DNA from: CAG-791 sp045113775
Lineage (GTDB): Bacteria; Bacillota; Clostridia; Lachnospirales; Lachnospiraceae
NCBI GenBank assembly: GCA_045113775.1
Contig: JBGUJH010000100.1
Span: 1 to 41,896 of the forward strand
Direction of reading: 5' to 3'
Length of the DNA: 41,896 nt
Shown here piece by piece: positions 15,604 through 24,319 of the stretch. The notes below the pieces were generated by a model. That model worked only from the letters and a program-made list of their open reading frames with translations. It made no database searches and was not told where the DNA came from. A program made the translations under genes and the position numbers. The number at the start of each line of letters is the position of its first letter. Within the stretch, counting starts at the first letter, position 1.

Positions 15604-16119
15604 TCATCCCTTCCAATCTTCCTTCAGAATGCCGTAAGCTATGCGGTCGGCGAATGCGCCGTGGGAGTAGACGTCCTGTTTGAGAATGCCTTCACGCTTG
15701 AAGCCGACTCTTTCGAAGAGTTTCTGGGCGGCAATGTTGTCCACTTCTGTGAAGAGGTAGATGCGGTTCAGCCCGAGTTCCTCGAAGCCGTAGGAAAGGA
15801 TGAGTCTGCTGGCTTCTTTGGCGACGCCCTTGCCCTTGTAGGAGGTCTCGCCCATGGCGATGTAGTATTCGGCTTTGCTGTTTTTGCGGTCAATGCTGAG
15901 AAGGCCGATCGTGCCGACAGGGACGCCGTCTGCTTCGATGACCGCGTCGTAGCGGGTCGTTTCGCCTTGATGGCTGTCGAACCAGCGCTCTGTCCCCTCT
16001 ATGGACAGGGGGATGTTGTAGTGGAGGAAGCGGTTGTTGGCGGGATTGTTGATCCACTCGACCTTCTTTGGGATATCTGATTTTTCAAACTTTCTGATCG
16101 TTATTCTGGCGTCTTGCAT
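15604..16119 (-). CDS. GNAT N-acetyltransferase (RimJ/PseH-like)
   Basis: A 171-aa GNAT with the standard acetyl-CoA motif A (MGETSYKGKGVAKEASRLIL near residues 88-110) and the LGLNRIYLFTEVDNIAAQKLFERVGF segment typical of the RimJ/RimL and PseH group. PseH-like members acetylate an amino-sugar nucleotide, which fits this operon. Its start overlaps the end of the phosphoglycosyl transferase by 35 nt, and the next gene starts 31 nt downstream, so it is tightly coupled. The preceding AGGCAGG gives a modest ribosome site. Substrate could be an amino sugar or a free amino acid. Confidence 0.85.
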   Translation of the reverse strand: MQDARITIRKFEKSDIPKKVEWINNPANNRFLHYNIPLSIEGTERWFDSHQGETTRYDAVIEADGVPVGTIGLLSIDRKNSKAEYYIAMGETSYKGKGVAKEASRLILSYGFEELGLNRIYLFTEVDNIAAQKLFERVGFKREGILKQDVYSHGAFADRIAYGILKEDWKG

Positions 16120-16744
16120 CGTCTAACCTGCCTGCTTTGATTTCGCTCCCGACCTGAACATCGGAGCGCTTCACTACTTTTCCAACTGTTACAAAGAGCA
16201 CTTTGAGGTCCATAAGGAAGGAAACGTGGTTTACGTACTCAAGATCGTATTTGAAGCGCTCTTCCCAGCTGTTAATGGCGTTCCGGCCGTTGACCTGCGC
16301 CCAGCCGGTGAGACCCGGTCTGACGTCGTGTCTGTGGTGCTCCTCTTCGGTGTAGTAAGGTAGATACTCTACGAGGAGGGGTCTGGGGCCGATCAGCGCC
16401 ATATCGCCCTTTATGATGTTGAAGAGCTCAGGGAGTTCGTCCAGGCTCGTTGACCTGAGAAGACGCCCGAATTTGGTAAGCCTTATGTCATCCGGCAGGA
16501 GTTTGCCGTTTTCGTCCCGCTCGTCGGTCATAGAGCGGAATTTGTAGAGTTTGAAGATCTTCTCGTCTTTGCCGGGCCTGTCCTGGGTAAAGAGAACGGG
16601 TGAGCCCAGTTTGACGCGCACGAGCAGAGCTGTCCCCAGGAGCACCGGAGACAGTACGACGAATGCTCCCGTCGACAGACACGCGTCCAGGGGGCGTTTG
16701 ATAAACTGTTCATACGGACCGTAAGGTTTATGTTTTGACTTCAT
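16085..16744 (-). CDS. Initiating phosphoglycosyl transferase (PglC/WbaP type)
   Basis: A 219-aa monotopic sugar transferase that should move a sugar-1-phosphate onto undecaprenyl phosphate, starting each repeat unit. Visible hallmarks: a re-entrant N-terminal hydrophobic helix after KRPLDACLS, SPVLFTQDRPGKDEKIF, KFRSMT near residue 68, the Asp-Glu catalytic pair in TSLDELPELFNI near residue 100, IGPRPLL, and RPGLTGWAQVNGRN. Size equals the small PglC class without the extra WbaP/PglB domains. It lies 23 nt after the flippase gene, and its 3' end overlaps the GNAT start. A diacetamido sugar or a hexose are both possible substrates. Confidence 0.93.
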   Translation of the reverse strand: MKSKHKPYGPYEQFIKRPLDACLSTGAFVVLSPVLLGTALLVRVKLGSPVLFTQDRPGKDEKIFKLYKFRSMTDERDENGKLLPDDIRLTKFGRLLRSTSLDELPELFNIIKGDMALIGPRPLLVEYLPYYTEEEHHRHDVRPGLTGWAQVNGRNAINSWEERFKYDLEYVNHVSFLMDLKVLFVTVGKVVKRSDVQVGSEIKAGRLDDARRQNNDQKV

Positions 16745-16767
16745 AGTATCCCCTCTTTCTTACATTA

Positions 16768-18285
16768 TTAGCGGCGTCTGACGAACCTGTTCTTCACTAA
16801 TTCCAGGATTCTGGAGAATCCGGCGCGGTTCGTCAGCATGGAGTAGATGAAGAACAGCGCCATGTTGAACGCGAATATTCCGCAGCCTTTGATGAGGAAT
16901 ATGAAATAATTCCTGCAGTTCATGTTGAGTCTCGATTCCCCGATCAACAGAAGTGTGGTTAGTATGATCAGGGCGATCACTTTCAGCATCGCTTTCTGCT
17001 TGCTCGTAAAGAGTATCTTCTGCCTTGTAAAAAGTATGACGTCAAATGTTCTGTAGAGAAGCGCGACGATCGTGCCGATCAGGACGCCATAAATCTGGTA
17101 TCTCCGGATCATTATGATGGATGTCACCAGGTTGATGATGACTTCTGCCAGCGCGCGCCACTGCGTCTCTTTGAACATTCCGGCAGCCTTGATCGCGCCT
17201 ACACCGGGCCATCTCAAAAGGCTGAGGATCTGGATCTCTGTAAAGAGGAAAGCCATACCGGGGAGCATATAGTTGATATCAGTGGCATTGATCGTATACA
17301 GCCGGACAAACGGGGTGCTCATGATTCCGACACTTATGAGCACGAATGCTGCAAAACATTGAAATGTGTATTCAAAATTCTGAAACAGCCTGTTGTACCG
17401 GGTGCGGTCAGTCACCATCAGCTGCCCGAGTCCCGCGTTGCTTCCTGTCGTGATCGACTGCAGGAGCAGTGTGATCTGGGCGAAGATCATGTTGTAGACG
17501 CTGTAGACGCTGACCACTTTAAAGCCGCAGAAATAGGTCAGGAGCAGGACGTCCGTATTGTTGAACACAATGTACGCGAACTCATGGATCATGGCCGATT
17601 TGCTCTTGGAGAGAGCAAGCTTGTCCGGCGTTTCTATAAAGGAAACATGTTTATAACGCCTTCGGACATAGGCCGAAGTGAGGACCACCTGCAGGAGATA
17701 TACACATGCGAATACTGCCTGTACGACAATAATATTGACGCGGTTGATCAGCAGTATGGCTTTTATGATATTCGCAGCGACATGTATTCCGTTTGAGATG
17801 ATGTTCAGCACATAGAGGCTGTTGTCCGCAGTTAATAATACAGTATATTTTCCCTGGAAAAAGAACTTGGCTATATACGGTGTACCGCTCAGAATGACCA
17901 ACAGAACTATTGTCCAGTAATCAATGTCTGAATGAGAGAAAGACGGATAACAGAAAGAAACGGCGATCAGCCCCGACAGGAAGAAAAACCCTTGCCGCAG
18001 GTAATAGGCCCTTGTCGCGGAGAGGATTCCGTTGATCTTCTCGTAGTTCTTCTCTGTGATCGGCTTATAGAGAGCTTGGATTGACGCGCTTCCGATACCT
18101 GCTTCCAGAAGATTCAGATAGACGAAAATCCCGTTTAACGAGTTCAGCAGTCCATTGAAATCAGACCCGTAATTGTCAATATACAGCTTCGGTATGATAA
18201 TGCTGATAACAATTGTAAGGATCTTGCCGACTGCGTCTGTCGCGATATTATATGAGGATTTTCTTACATTACTTTTATTGTCCAT
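16768..18285 (-). CDS. wzx: Wzx-like lipid-linked repeat-unit flippase
   Basis: A 505-aa polytopic protein of the MOP/PST superfamily with about 14 hydrophobic segments. It begins with SYNIATDAVGKILTIVISII and has the polysaccharide-transporter pattern YIDNYGSDFNGLLNSLNGIF near residue 42. It should flip the undecaprenyl-linked repeat unit across the membrane. The ATG at 18285 (third codon of a longer frame starting TTG) is the preferred start, with AGG about 9 nt upstream. It stands next to the Wzy polymerase (34-nt gap), which strengthens the call; the gene symbol is by role, not by close similarity. Confidence 0.85.
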   Translation of the reverse strand: MDNKSNVRKSSYNIATDAVGKILTIVISIIIPKLYIDNYGSDFNGLLNSLNGIFVYLNLLEAGIGSASIQALYKPITEKNYEKINGILSATRAYYLRQGFFFLSGLIAVSFCYPSFSHSDIDYWTIVLLVILSGTPYIAKFFFQGKYTVLLTADNSLYVLNIISNGIHVAANIIKAILLINRVNIIVVQAVFACVYLLQVVLTSAYVRRRYKHVSFIETPDKLALSKSKSAMIHEFAYIVFNNTDVLLLTYFCGFKVVSVYSVYNMIFAQITLLLQSITTGSNAGLGQLMVTDRTRYNRLFQNFEYTFQCFAAFVLISVGIMSTPFVRLYTINATDINYMLPGMAFLFTEIQILSLLRWPGVGAIKAAGMFKETQWRALAEVIINLVTSIIMIRRYQIYGVLIGTIVALLYRTFDVILFTRQKILFTSKQKAMLKVIALIILTTLLLIGESRLNMNCRNYFIFLIKGCGIFAFNMALFFIYSMLTNRAGFSRILELVKNRFVRRR

Positions 18286-18319
18286 ATTCAAAACCTGATG
18301 TTGAATTCCCCGCCGCTGC

Positions 18320-19732
18320 TCACTGTTCTCCGCTCAGATCCAGTAATTTGGCGGCCAGCCATATTGCAAGGAAGATCTCTATGTTGGAAAAGTCCAAGAT
18401 ATTTCCTATAAAGGCATCCGCATAGGACCTGGGTGCCATGATCAGTCCCTGCATCATGAGAAATGAAATGGCAATTAAAAAGGGATTTCTGTAATTGATA
18501 TAATTAAACTTTGCCAAAAGATAGCCGTACAAACAGTTCACCGCTGCAACTCCGGCATATCCGAAGTCGTGATAGGCCTCAGCTATGTAGCTGCTTCCCA
18601 CGCCATAACCCTCCAGGTAGGAATCCGGAAAAACAAGGTATGTCAGCAGATAGGACATTCTGTGCCCTTCCATCGCTCTCTCTGCAGTCTGGCCTGAGTA
18701 TATTTTGAAATTAAACAAAAGCCGGGATATGAAATTCCTGGTAGTGAAGAAGTCATATAACTGACTCAGTGAATACAGTTTATCCGGAATGCTGTCTTCC
18801 AATTGCTTAGCCCACTTGATCACGTTGATCGAGAAGCCCTGCTGGTAGAAAAAGTTGAGCATTCCGCTGAAATATGAGACCATCAGGCCATTCGCTCTCC
18901 CTGATCTCAGTGCTGTTATAGAATACAGGACGCTGAGGAGCAAAGGGGAGGCCAGCACCAATGCATAGACCAGCTTTTTGGGCACCCATACTTCGCGGTT
19001 GTTGTACATGATGTTCCTGAAGCAGTAATAGACAAAGAGTATTAACAGCGCTGTGATCGTATCATTTCTTCTTCCGCTGATGATCGTCAGCATTGTGGCA
19101 AATAAGTAAATCAGCACCGGAAGTCTGCACTCTTTTTTCGAGGGGAATGTCCCCAGGAAGATATAAAATGCTGCAGTGCTCATCGTCGCCAGCTTCACGA
19201 AGACGCCCGGTCCCTGAAATTCGTAGTCCGTATAGACGTCGAAGTAGCCGTTCGCCCTGGCGTACATGACCATTGAGAGATTGACGATCAGTTTAAAAAC
19301 TATTGTGCCATAGAAAAAAATCTGGCTGGCTCTGCGGATACTGGGCGTATTGGAAGGCAGGCTTTCCGGGGACTTTGTGGTGCCGTATCTATCAGGCAGG
19401 AGGAAATTGACAGCCACATAAGACAAAAGCAAGAACACCAGGGAAATCAGTATCGCAACATAGGCGTGATTGTCAGCTTCCGCGGTAAAAGTATACCTGT
19501 TCTCCTGCAGGCCCAAAAGCATTATTGTTTCACCGCCCAGCAGAAAGGTGAAAAAGCTGACCATAAAAGCAAGGATAAATACGTTCTTGCTCAGATCCTT
19601 AGCAAGATAAATGACCGCAGCTAAAAAAACTGTCATCGCCAGGAAGAAAGTGGTCGAATTATTTAATGCGCATCCGGCAGCTCCTGCTACAACCAGAAAC
19701 AGGGCAAAAACAATCTCTTCAATCTTAAGCAT
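18320..19732 (-). CDS. wzy: Wzy-like repeat-unit polymerase
   Basis: A 470-aa integral membrane protein with about 11 hydrophobic segments and a large outside loop near residues 270-370. The region SYLEGYGVGSSYIAEAYHDF near residue 375, followed by GYAGVAAVNCLYGYL, is the pattern of O-antigen polysaccharide polymerase Wzy (O-ag_pol_Wzy). It should join repeat units on the outer face of the membrane. AGGAG sits about 11 nt before the ATG. Its position beside Wzx and downstream of a Wzz/Wzc-like gene makes a Wzx/Wzy-dependent pathway the likely assembly route. Confidence 0.85.
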   Translation of the reverse strand: MLKIEEIVFALFLVVAGAAGCALNNSTTFFLAMTVFLAAVIYLAKDLSKNVFILAFMVSFFTFLLGGETIMLLGLQENRYTFTAEADNHAYVAILISLVFLLLSYVAVNFLLPDRYGTTKSPESLPSNTPSIRRASQIFFYGTIVFKLIVNLSMVMYARANGYFDVYTDYEFQGPGVFVKLATMSTAAFYIFLGTFPSKKECRLPVLIYLFATMLTIISGRRNDTITALLILFVYYCFRNIMYNNREVWVPKKLVYALVLASPLLLSVLYSITALRSGRANGLMVSYFSGMLNFFYQQGFSINVIKWAKQLEDSIPDKLYSLSQLYDFFTTRNFISRLLFNFKIYSGQTAERAMEGHRMSYLLTYLVFPDSYLEGYGVGSSYIAEAYHDFGYAGVAAVNCLYGYLLAKFNYINYRNPFLIAISFLMMQGLIMAPRSYADAFIGNILDFSNIEIFLAIWLAAKLLDLSGEQ

Positions 19733-19775
19733 TTATCGGCTCACTCCTCTGCCGGTCCTATGATTCCACGGGGAA

Positions 19776-20855
19776 TCAGTCAAGGCCGAGCATTTTACGG
19801 TACTGTTCTTTCTTCATCACAAAACCCGGGTGCTGGTGGACGTCAATTCCGCCGGGTTCATTACCTTCGATCAGGATCCACTGACTATCCGAAGTCAGGA
19901 CCCAATCCCATCCGATATATCTCATCTGCGGGATGATCCGGGCGACCTCCATGGCCTTTTCCCTGAGTTCATCCCACTTGGGGATGATAAAACCTGCAAA
20001 AGCCTTTCCGGAATCCGGGTGGACCGGGAATCTGTCGCCATTCGCATTGTATCCGATCGTAGTCAGCATTCCTGTATCTACATCGATCGCGGCATATACT
20101 CCTGCGGAATGTCCGTTATCCACTACGTTGGCGCCTGTTCCGGTGCGGATCGTCGCCGAGAGGATATGGGGTCTTCCCTGAGGATCCAATACAGTCGAGA
20201 TCCTGATGGTATTGAGTGAGGGCTCATGATAAGCCTGGATCTCGTCGCACCCTGTCAGCACCTTTTCGACCAGCAGATGATCTTTGAGGCACTTCTTCCA
20301 TGCTTTTTTAATTTCTTCCTCTGTGCCGACCGAAACGATCTCAACGCCGATTCCGCGCTGGCCGTCTCTGGGCTTAATAACGATCTTGTCCTTGTCAGAT
20401 ACGAAGGATCTGAAGGCAGGTTCGTCATCACCGGACTCAACAAACATGCAGTCCTTCTGCATATATGCCCCGAACTTCCCGTAGAAGTCCTTCTTGTCGC
20501 CAAAATAGTGAAGGTATTCAGGCTTGTTCACCGCGCGGTGGATCTCAACTCTGTCGCGGTCGGATATATACATGTTCTCAACACACTCCACGCCTCTGTA
20601 GAGCTCATACAGGAAATAGTCTGTCATAGAGAGTCCGAATTTGTATCTCAGATAGACATGATCGACAAATATGGCTTTCTTATCCTGCTCGCTCAGGTTA
20701 AAAGTCCTGATGGGATAGCGGCGGCTGCAGAGTTCTTTGAACTCCGCGTATTCCTTTTTCCCTTTCGCCGATTTAGCGTACACTTCAGCCACGAGTGAAC
20801 TTACCGGTTTGCTTCTCAATGCTTTAATGTCGTATGGCCTCATTTTTCCTTCCAT
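19776..20855 (-). CDS. Sugar-transfer-associated ATP-grasp ligase (third)
   Basis: A 359-aa ATP-grasp enzyme of the ATPgrasp_ST type found in surface polymer clusters. Seen: KIVIKPRDGQRGIGVEIV near residue 155 (ATP-binding lysine and glycine loop), SLNTIRIST near residue 214, VVDNGHSAGVYAAID, and a C-terminal IGWDWVL then WILIEGNEPGGIDVHQ (metal-binding Glu and Asn). ATP-grasps join a carboxylate to an amine, so it probably makes an amide on the polymer or a precursor. Two starts four codons apart both have purine-rich sites. It lies 8 nt after the GT4 gene. Acceptor and donor are unknown. Confidence 0.8.
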   Translation of the reverse strand: MEGKMRPYDIKALRSKPVSSLVAEVYAKSAKGKKEYAEFKELCSRRYPIRTFNLSEQDKKAIFVDHVYLRYKFGLSMTDYFLYELYRGVECVENMYISDRDRVEIHRAVNKPEYLHYFGDKKDFYGKFGAYMQKDCMFVESGDDEPAFRSFVSDKDKIVIKPRDGQRGIGVEIVSVGTEEEIKKAWKKCLKDHLLVEKVLTGCDEIQAYHEPSLNTIRISTVLDPQGRPHILSATIRTGTGANVVDNGHSAGVYAAIDVDTGMLTTIGYNANGDRFPVHPDSGKAFAGFIIPKWDELREKAMEVARIIPQMRYIGWDWVLTSDSQWILIEGNEPGGIDVHQHPGFVMKKEQYRKMLGLD

Positions 20856-20863
20856 TTATCCCT

Positions 20864-22099
20864 TCATAACCTAAATACTGATTCAGCGAACAGCTGATAG
20901 TTCCGTTCCTCATTGTAGTCGTTCTCCCACTCTTCCCGGGCATTTTTCCTCATCTGCTCAGCTTTGGATCTGTCCTTAATGAGCGATAAGATCTTGGACG
21001 CCAGCAGTTCATCAGAGAAATCTGCAGGCAGGAGAAATCCGTTATATTCATCTTTTATGATCTCGCCTGTTCCGCCCACATCAGTGGCGATCGAGGGAAT
21101 TCCAAATGAACTCGCTTCCATGATGGAGACCGGGATCCCTTCCACGGTACTGACATTGACAAATGCGTCGATATAGTGATCTCTGTAGTATCGGATCACT
21201 TCTTCATTGTCCATATTACCGACTATACTGTAATAAATATTCTTCTTGCTGCCCAGTTTCTTAGAGGCATATTTTTTCAGTTCATCGATAGTATCGCCGC
21301 CTCCGATATGGACCCATTGGATCTCCTCGTCGATCAGGGCGAGCGCGTCGATGATCTTCCCGATCCGCTTCTCCGGTGAGATGCGTGAACAGGACACAAG
21401 GAAAGGCCTGCGCTCCGCGTCATCCCTTGATTCCGTCTTCTCGATACCGTAATCTTTGGTTCCCAGTCTGGAGACTTCGACCTTACAGTGAGGGAAGGAG
21501 TATTGATCTACATAGTCCTTTCCGTCTTTTGAAATACAGTACAGCGCCGCCAAACCGCTCAATATTATGCGCCGGAAAGGGAGGTAGTTATCAAGCTGCC
21601 GGTATTCATACAGGTCGATGCCGTGCGCTCTCGCAATGCATTTGGCCTCTTTAAAATAATCTTTCAGTTTTACAGCCGTCAGAGCTCCGGAATTCATTCT
21701 GTAGGAGTACAGAACGGTACGATCCTCCGGAGAGATCTTATTGTCCTTCAGTATTTTGACAATATTCCCGGCATCAATGGCTGAACCTGCTGAGTAGTAC
21801 AGAGCCTTCTTGACAGAATTCATCGAGAAAGACTTATTCTTTCTCGCAAAGGACAACTCTTTCCACATTTCCGGTTTGGACATCGAAAGGATCACATTCG
21901 TGAGCCACTTCGATTTATTGTGCATAGGGTCGTCAATAACATACGCCTTTATGTTGTCATCAGATTTAATAGTGACATTTTCATACTGCTCGCGGTCTCT
22001 CGAAATAAAGATGATGTTACTGTCCTTTTTGAGATGTTCGATCTCTTTGGACAGGAAGATCTCATCTGCCGGATTCATGCTGAGAATGATTATGTTCAT
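20864..22099 (-). CDS. GT4 family glycosyltransferase
   Basis: A 411-aa GT-B fold retaining glycosyltransferase. The C-terminal domain carries FLVSCSRISPEKRI near residue 222, VHIGGGDTIDELKKYA near residue 256, and the donor-binding E-x7-E motif in EGIPVSIMEASSFGIPSIAT near residue 325. The start at 22099 is chosen for GAGG 5 nt upstream; a frame open to 22135 would overlap the CapA gene. It lies 7 nt after CapA. It is the only clear conventional glycosyltransferase in the operon, so the repeat unit is either short or completed by enzymes encoded elsewhere. Confidence 0.9.
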   Translation of the reverse strand: MNIIILSMNPADEIFLSKEIEHLKKDSNIIFISRDREQYENVTIKSDDNIKAYVIDDPMHNKSKWLTNVILSMSKPEMWKELSFARKNKSFSMNSVKKALYYSAGSAIDAGNIVKILKDNKISPEDRTVLYSYRMNSGALTAVKLKDYFKEAKCIARAHGIDLYEYRQLDNYLPFRRIILSGLAALYCISKDGKDYVDQYSFPHCKVEVSRLGTKDYGIEKTESRDDAERRPFLVSCSRISPEKRIGKIIDALALIDEEIQWVHIGGGDTIDELKKYASKKLGSKKNIYYSIVGNMDNEEVIRYYRDHYIDAFVNVSTVEGIPVSIMEASSFGIPSIATDVGGTGEIIKDEYNGFLLPADFSDELLASKILSLIKDRSKAEQMRKNAREEWENDYNEERNYQLFAESVFRL

Positions 22100-22106
22100 A
22101 ACTGCC

Positions 22107-23303
22107 TCATTTCCTGAATGCCCATTCATCGGCAAAATATTCTTCTCTCACAGGGGCCTGTTTTGCTGAAAGGTTAAAGAATGTGTTCAGACACCAGAGA
22201 TTGTCTTTCATCAATTCCTCTTTTGCCTTTTCATCCTCGCAGTTTTCGTATAACTGACTGATCGGGGATGTGACGATCACTCCCTCTTCATTCAGATGAG
22301 ATTTCAAAAAAGTGACACTGTATCTTGAAATTATCTCATCACTCTTATCCAGATACAAATGGAACAATGCCGAATACTCAGCATGACTGCCCATCGGTTT
22401 TCTGTAGATCCCATAATCGCTTGTAAAATTGCCCAGGCAATACGTGACAGCTCTGTTATCAGGGAACCATGCCCTCTGAATTCTGTGTTCATGGTTGGTG
22501 ACCACAGCGTGAACTCCGTTATCCAGACACAGCTTCACTATCTTTTTTGTGTAAGCCGTGGGTTCCTCATTGAACTGGCCGCCGCAGTGAAGGCACATGA
22601 CAATGCAGTCGGCCCCTGCGTCTTTACAGGATTGGATATCAGAAATCAGATGCCTGATCTGATAGGTATCGTTTTCTTTCCTCTCGCTGACATCCATTCT
22701 CGCTTTCTTAGGAGAAACGGTTCTGTAGACAAGTCGGAATGCTTTGGCAGGTATTCCTTTGTTGACCAGGAAATAGCGCTTGACCGGGTTGGACAATTCC
22801 TGATTTCTGGTGAGATTCACCATGTTGTACTGTTCCTTCGTCAGGTAATTGTTGTTAAAGCAGGCTTCCGTCCCATAGGTATAGGAAAGAAACGCCACTC
22901 TGACGCCGCCTATATCCGTGATAAACGGCTGTGACTTTTCATGCTCTCTGTAAGAACCCGTATGTGCTATCCCGTTCTGATCAAGGACGTCCAAGGTCCT
23001 CTCCAGCCCGGCGAGCCCCCTGTCAAGGACATGATTATTGGCCGTTGTTGCCAGATTCACGCCGCTCTTCTTAAGGGCCGCCGCCATCTGCTCGGGAGTA
23101 TTGAAGCTGTAGTTTCTCTCCGTGTAGACCAGGTCCTTCCCGGCGAGAGGCGTTTCCAGATTGGCCACCACATAATCGCTCTTTTTGAAGACGGGAACTA
23201 CGTCTTCGAAGATCGGATAGAAATCATATGTCCCGTCACTATAAAAATGATTTAGGCGAGTATGCTCACACATAACATCGCCTGTAAATGTAATCCTGAT
23301 CAT
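22107..23303 (-). CDS. CapA family (poly-gamma-glutamate synthesis type) phosphoesterase-fold protein
   Basis: A 398-aa CapA/PgsA-like protein with the calcineurin-like metal ligands of the family: FTGDVMCE at the N terminus, VVANLETPLAG near residue 45, ATANNHVLDRG near residue 88 (read as TTANNHVLD), MCLHCGGQFNEEPT near residue 240 and VTNHEHRIQ near residue 270. CapA is needed for poly-gamma-glutamate capsule export in Bacillus, and relatives occur in many polysaccharide loci. No signal peptide is seen, unlike membrane-anchored CapA. Six nucleotides separate it from the dehydrogenase upstream, and its own ribosome site is weak, so coupling is likely. Confidence 0.87.
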   Translation of the reverse strand: MIRITFTGDVMCEHTRLNHFYSDGTYDFYPIFEDVVPVFKKSDYVVANLETPLAGKDLVYTERNYSFNTPEQMAAALKKSGVNLATTANNHVLDRGLAGLERTLDVLDQNGIAHTGSYREHEKSQPFITDIGGVRVAFLSYTYGTEACFNNNYLTKEQYNMVNLTRNQELSNPVKRYFLVNKGIPAKAFRLVYRTVSPKKARMDVSERKENDTYQIRHLISDIQSCKDAGADCIVMCLHCGGQFNEEPTAYTKKIVKLCLDNGVHAVVTNHEHRIQRAWFPDNRAVTYCLGNFTSDYGIYRKPMGSHAEYSALFHLYLDKSDEIISRYSVTFLKSHLNEEGVIVTSPISQLYENCEDEKAKEELMKDNLWCLNTFFNLSAKQAPVREEYFADEWAFRK

Positions 23304-23309
23304 AAATCT

Positions 23310-24269
23310 TTATCTGTTCTGGAATTCGTTAATTCTCTGATCGATGATTTCCCCGTCTTTGACTATGAGCGCGTTCTGAAGAACTTCACAGGGCTCTCCA
23401 ATGATCAGGGAATCGATATATTTGGTGCATTCAAAAGAGAGACTCTCTGATACAGTCTTGTAAAACAGCGCAGGAGTGTGGTCGACGACGTAGTGCATGA
23501 TCCCTTCCTTGAAATAGACCGGATCGTCGATGGTCGTCGGCACGGAAGTCTCGATACCTCCGTTCCTGTCGCAGCTGATGTCGATGATCAGGGCGCCCTT
23601 CTTCATCTTCTTAAGATCTTCCTCGTAAAGAATGTGGTCTTTTCTGTGCGTATCCCACAGAACAGCGTTGACGACGACGTCAAATTCTCCGACTTCTTTT
23701 CTGAACAGTTTCTCTGTCTTGCGGTCATAGACTTTGATCTCTGCGCCGAGCATGCTCAGAAGTTTCAGGGCTCCCCTCGAGACATTTCCTCTTCCGAGAA
23801 GCGCCACTTTGCAGTTGTAGGGCATCTCTCCCCAGCACTGGAAAGCGTGCATGATCGCCGCTTCGCCTGCAAGTTCATTGTTGCGGTAAAAGACGTGCCT
23901 GCCGCAGTCAAACATATCTTCCCAGACATAGGCTGTCAGCTTATTATCGACAAGAATGTCTGTGATGTCTCTGTTTTGAACCGCGTGCACCCACCCGTAA
24001 ACGATCTGTCCCGGAGTCAGGTCTGCCAGGAAGGGCTCATCGCCGATCTTGGGATCGCAGATAATATCCTTCCTGAGGATTTCCTCGTGCGAAGCCACAT
24101 GGAATCCGGCTTTGATGTATTCCTCATCGTCAATCCCAAGTACGCTGCCGTACCCTGTCTCCACATAGATCTGATCTTTATTGACGATATTCTTCGCGTC
24201 CTTCGGCATCAGCGCACGCCTATTCTCGTTCTCTTTATAACTGACAGGAAAACCAACTGTTCTTTTCAT
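23310..24269 (-). CDS. N5-(carboxyethyl)ornithine synthase-like opine dehydrogenase
   Basis: A 319-aa protein of the alanine dehydrogenase/PNT superfamily, closest in pattern to N5-(1-carboxyethyl)-L-ornithine synthase, which reductively condenses pyruvate with an amino acid side-chain amine using NADPH. Seen: GFPVSYKENENRRALMPKDA at the N terminus, VHAVQN near residue 95, a Rossmann loop VALLGRGNVSRGALKLLSML near residue 155, and IIDISCDRNGGIETSVPT near residue 238. AGGAG is 6 nt before the ATG. Between CapA and three ATP-grasps, it may supply an N-carboxyethyl lysine or ornithine to be coupled to the polymer. Lysine versus ornithine cannot be decided. Confidence 0.8.
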   Translation of the reverse strand: MKRTVGFPVSYKENENRRALMPKDAKNIVNKDQIYVETGYGSVLGIDDEEYIKAGFHVASHEEILRKDIICDPKIGDEPFLADLTPGQIVYGWVHAVQNRDITDILVDNKLTAYVWEDMFDCGRHVFYRNNELAGEAAIMHAFQCWGEMPYNCKVALLGRGNVSRGALKLLSMLGAEIKVYDRKTEKLFRKEVGEFDVVVNAVLWDTHRKDHILYEEDLKKMKKGALIIDISCDRNGGIETSVPTTIDDPVYFKEGIMHYVVDHTPALFYKTVSESLSFECTKYIDSLIIGEPCEVLQNALIVKDGEIIDQRINEFQNR

Positions 24270-24319
24270 ACAAATCTCCTAACCATAATACCATCAGTGG
24301 ATGATAGAAATGACTGATC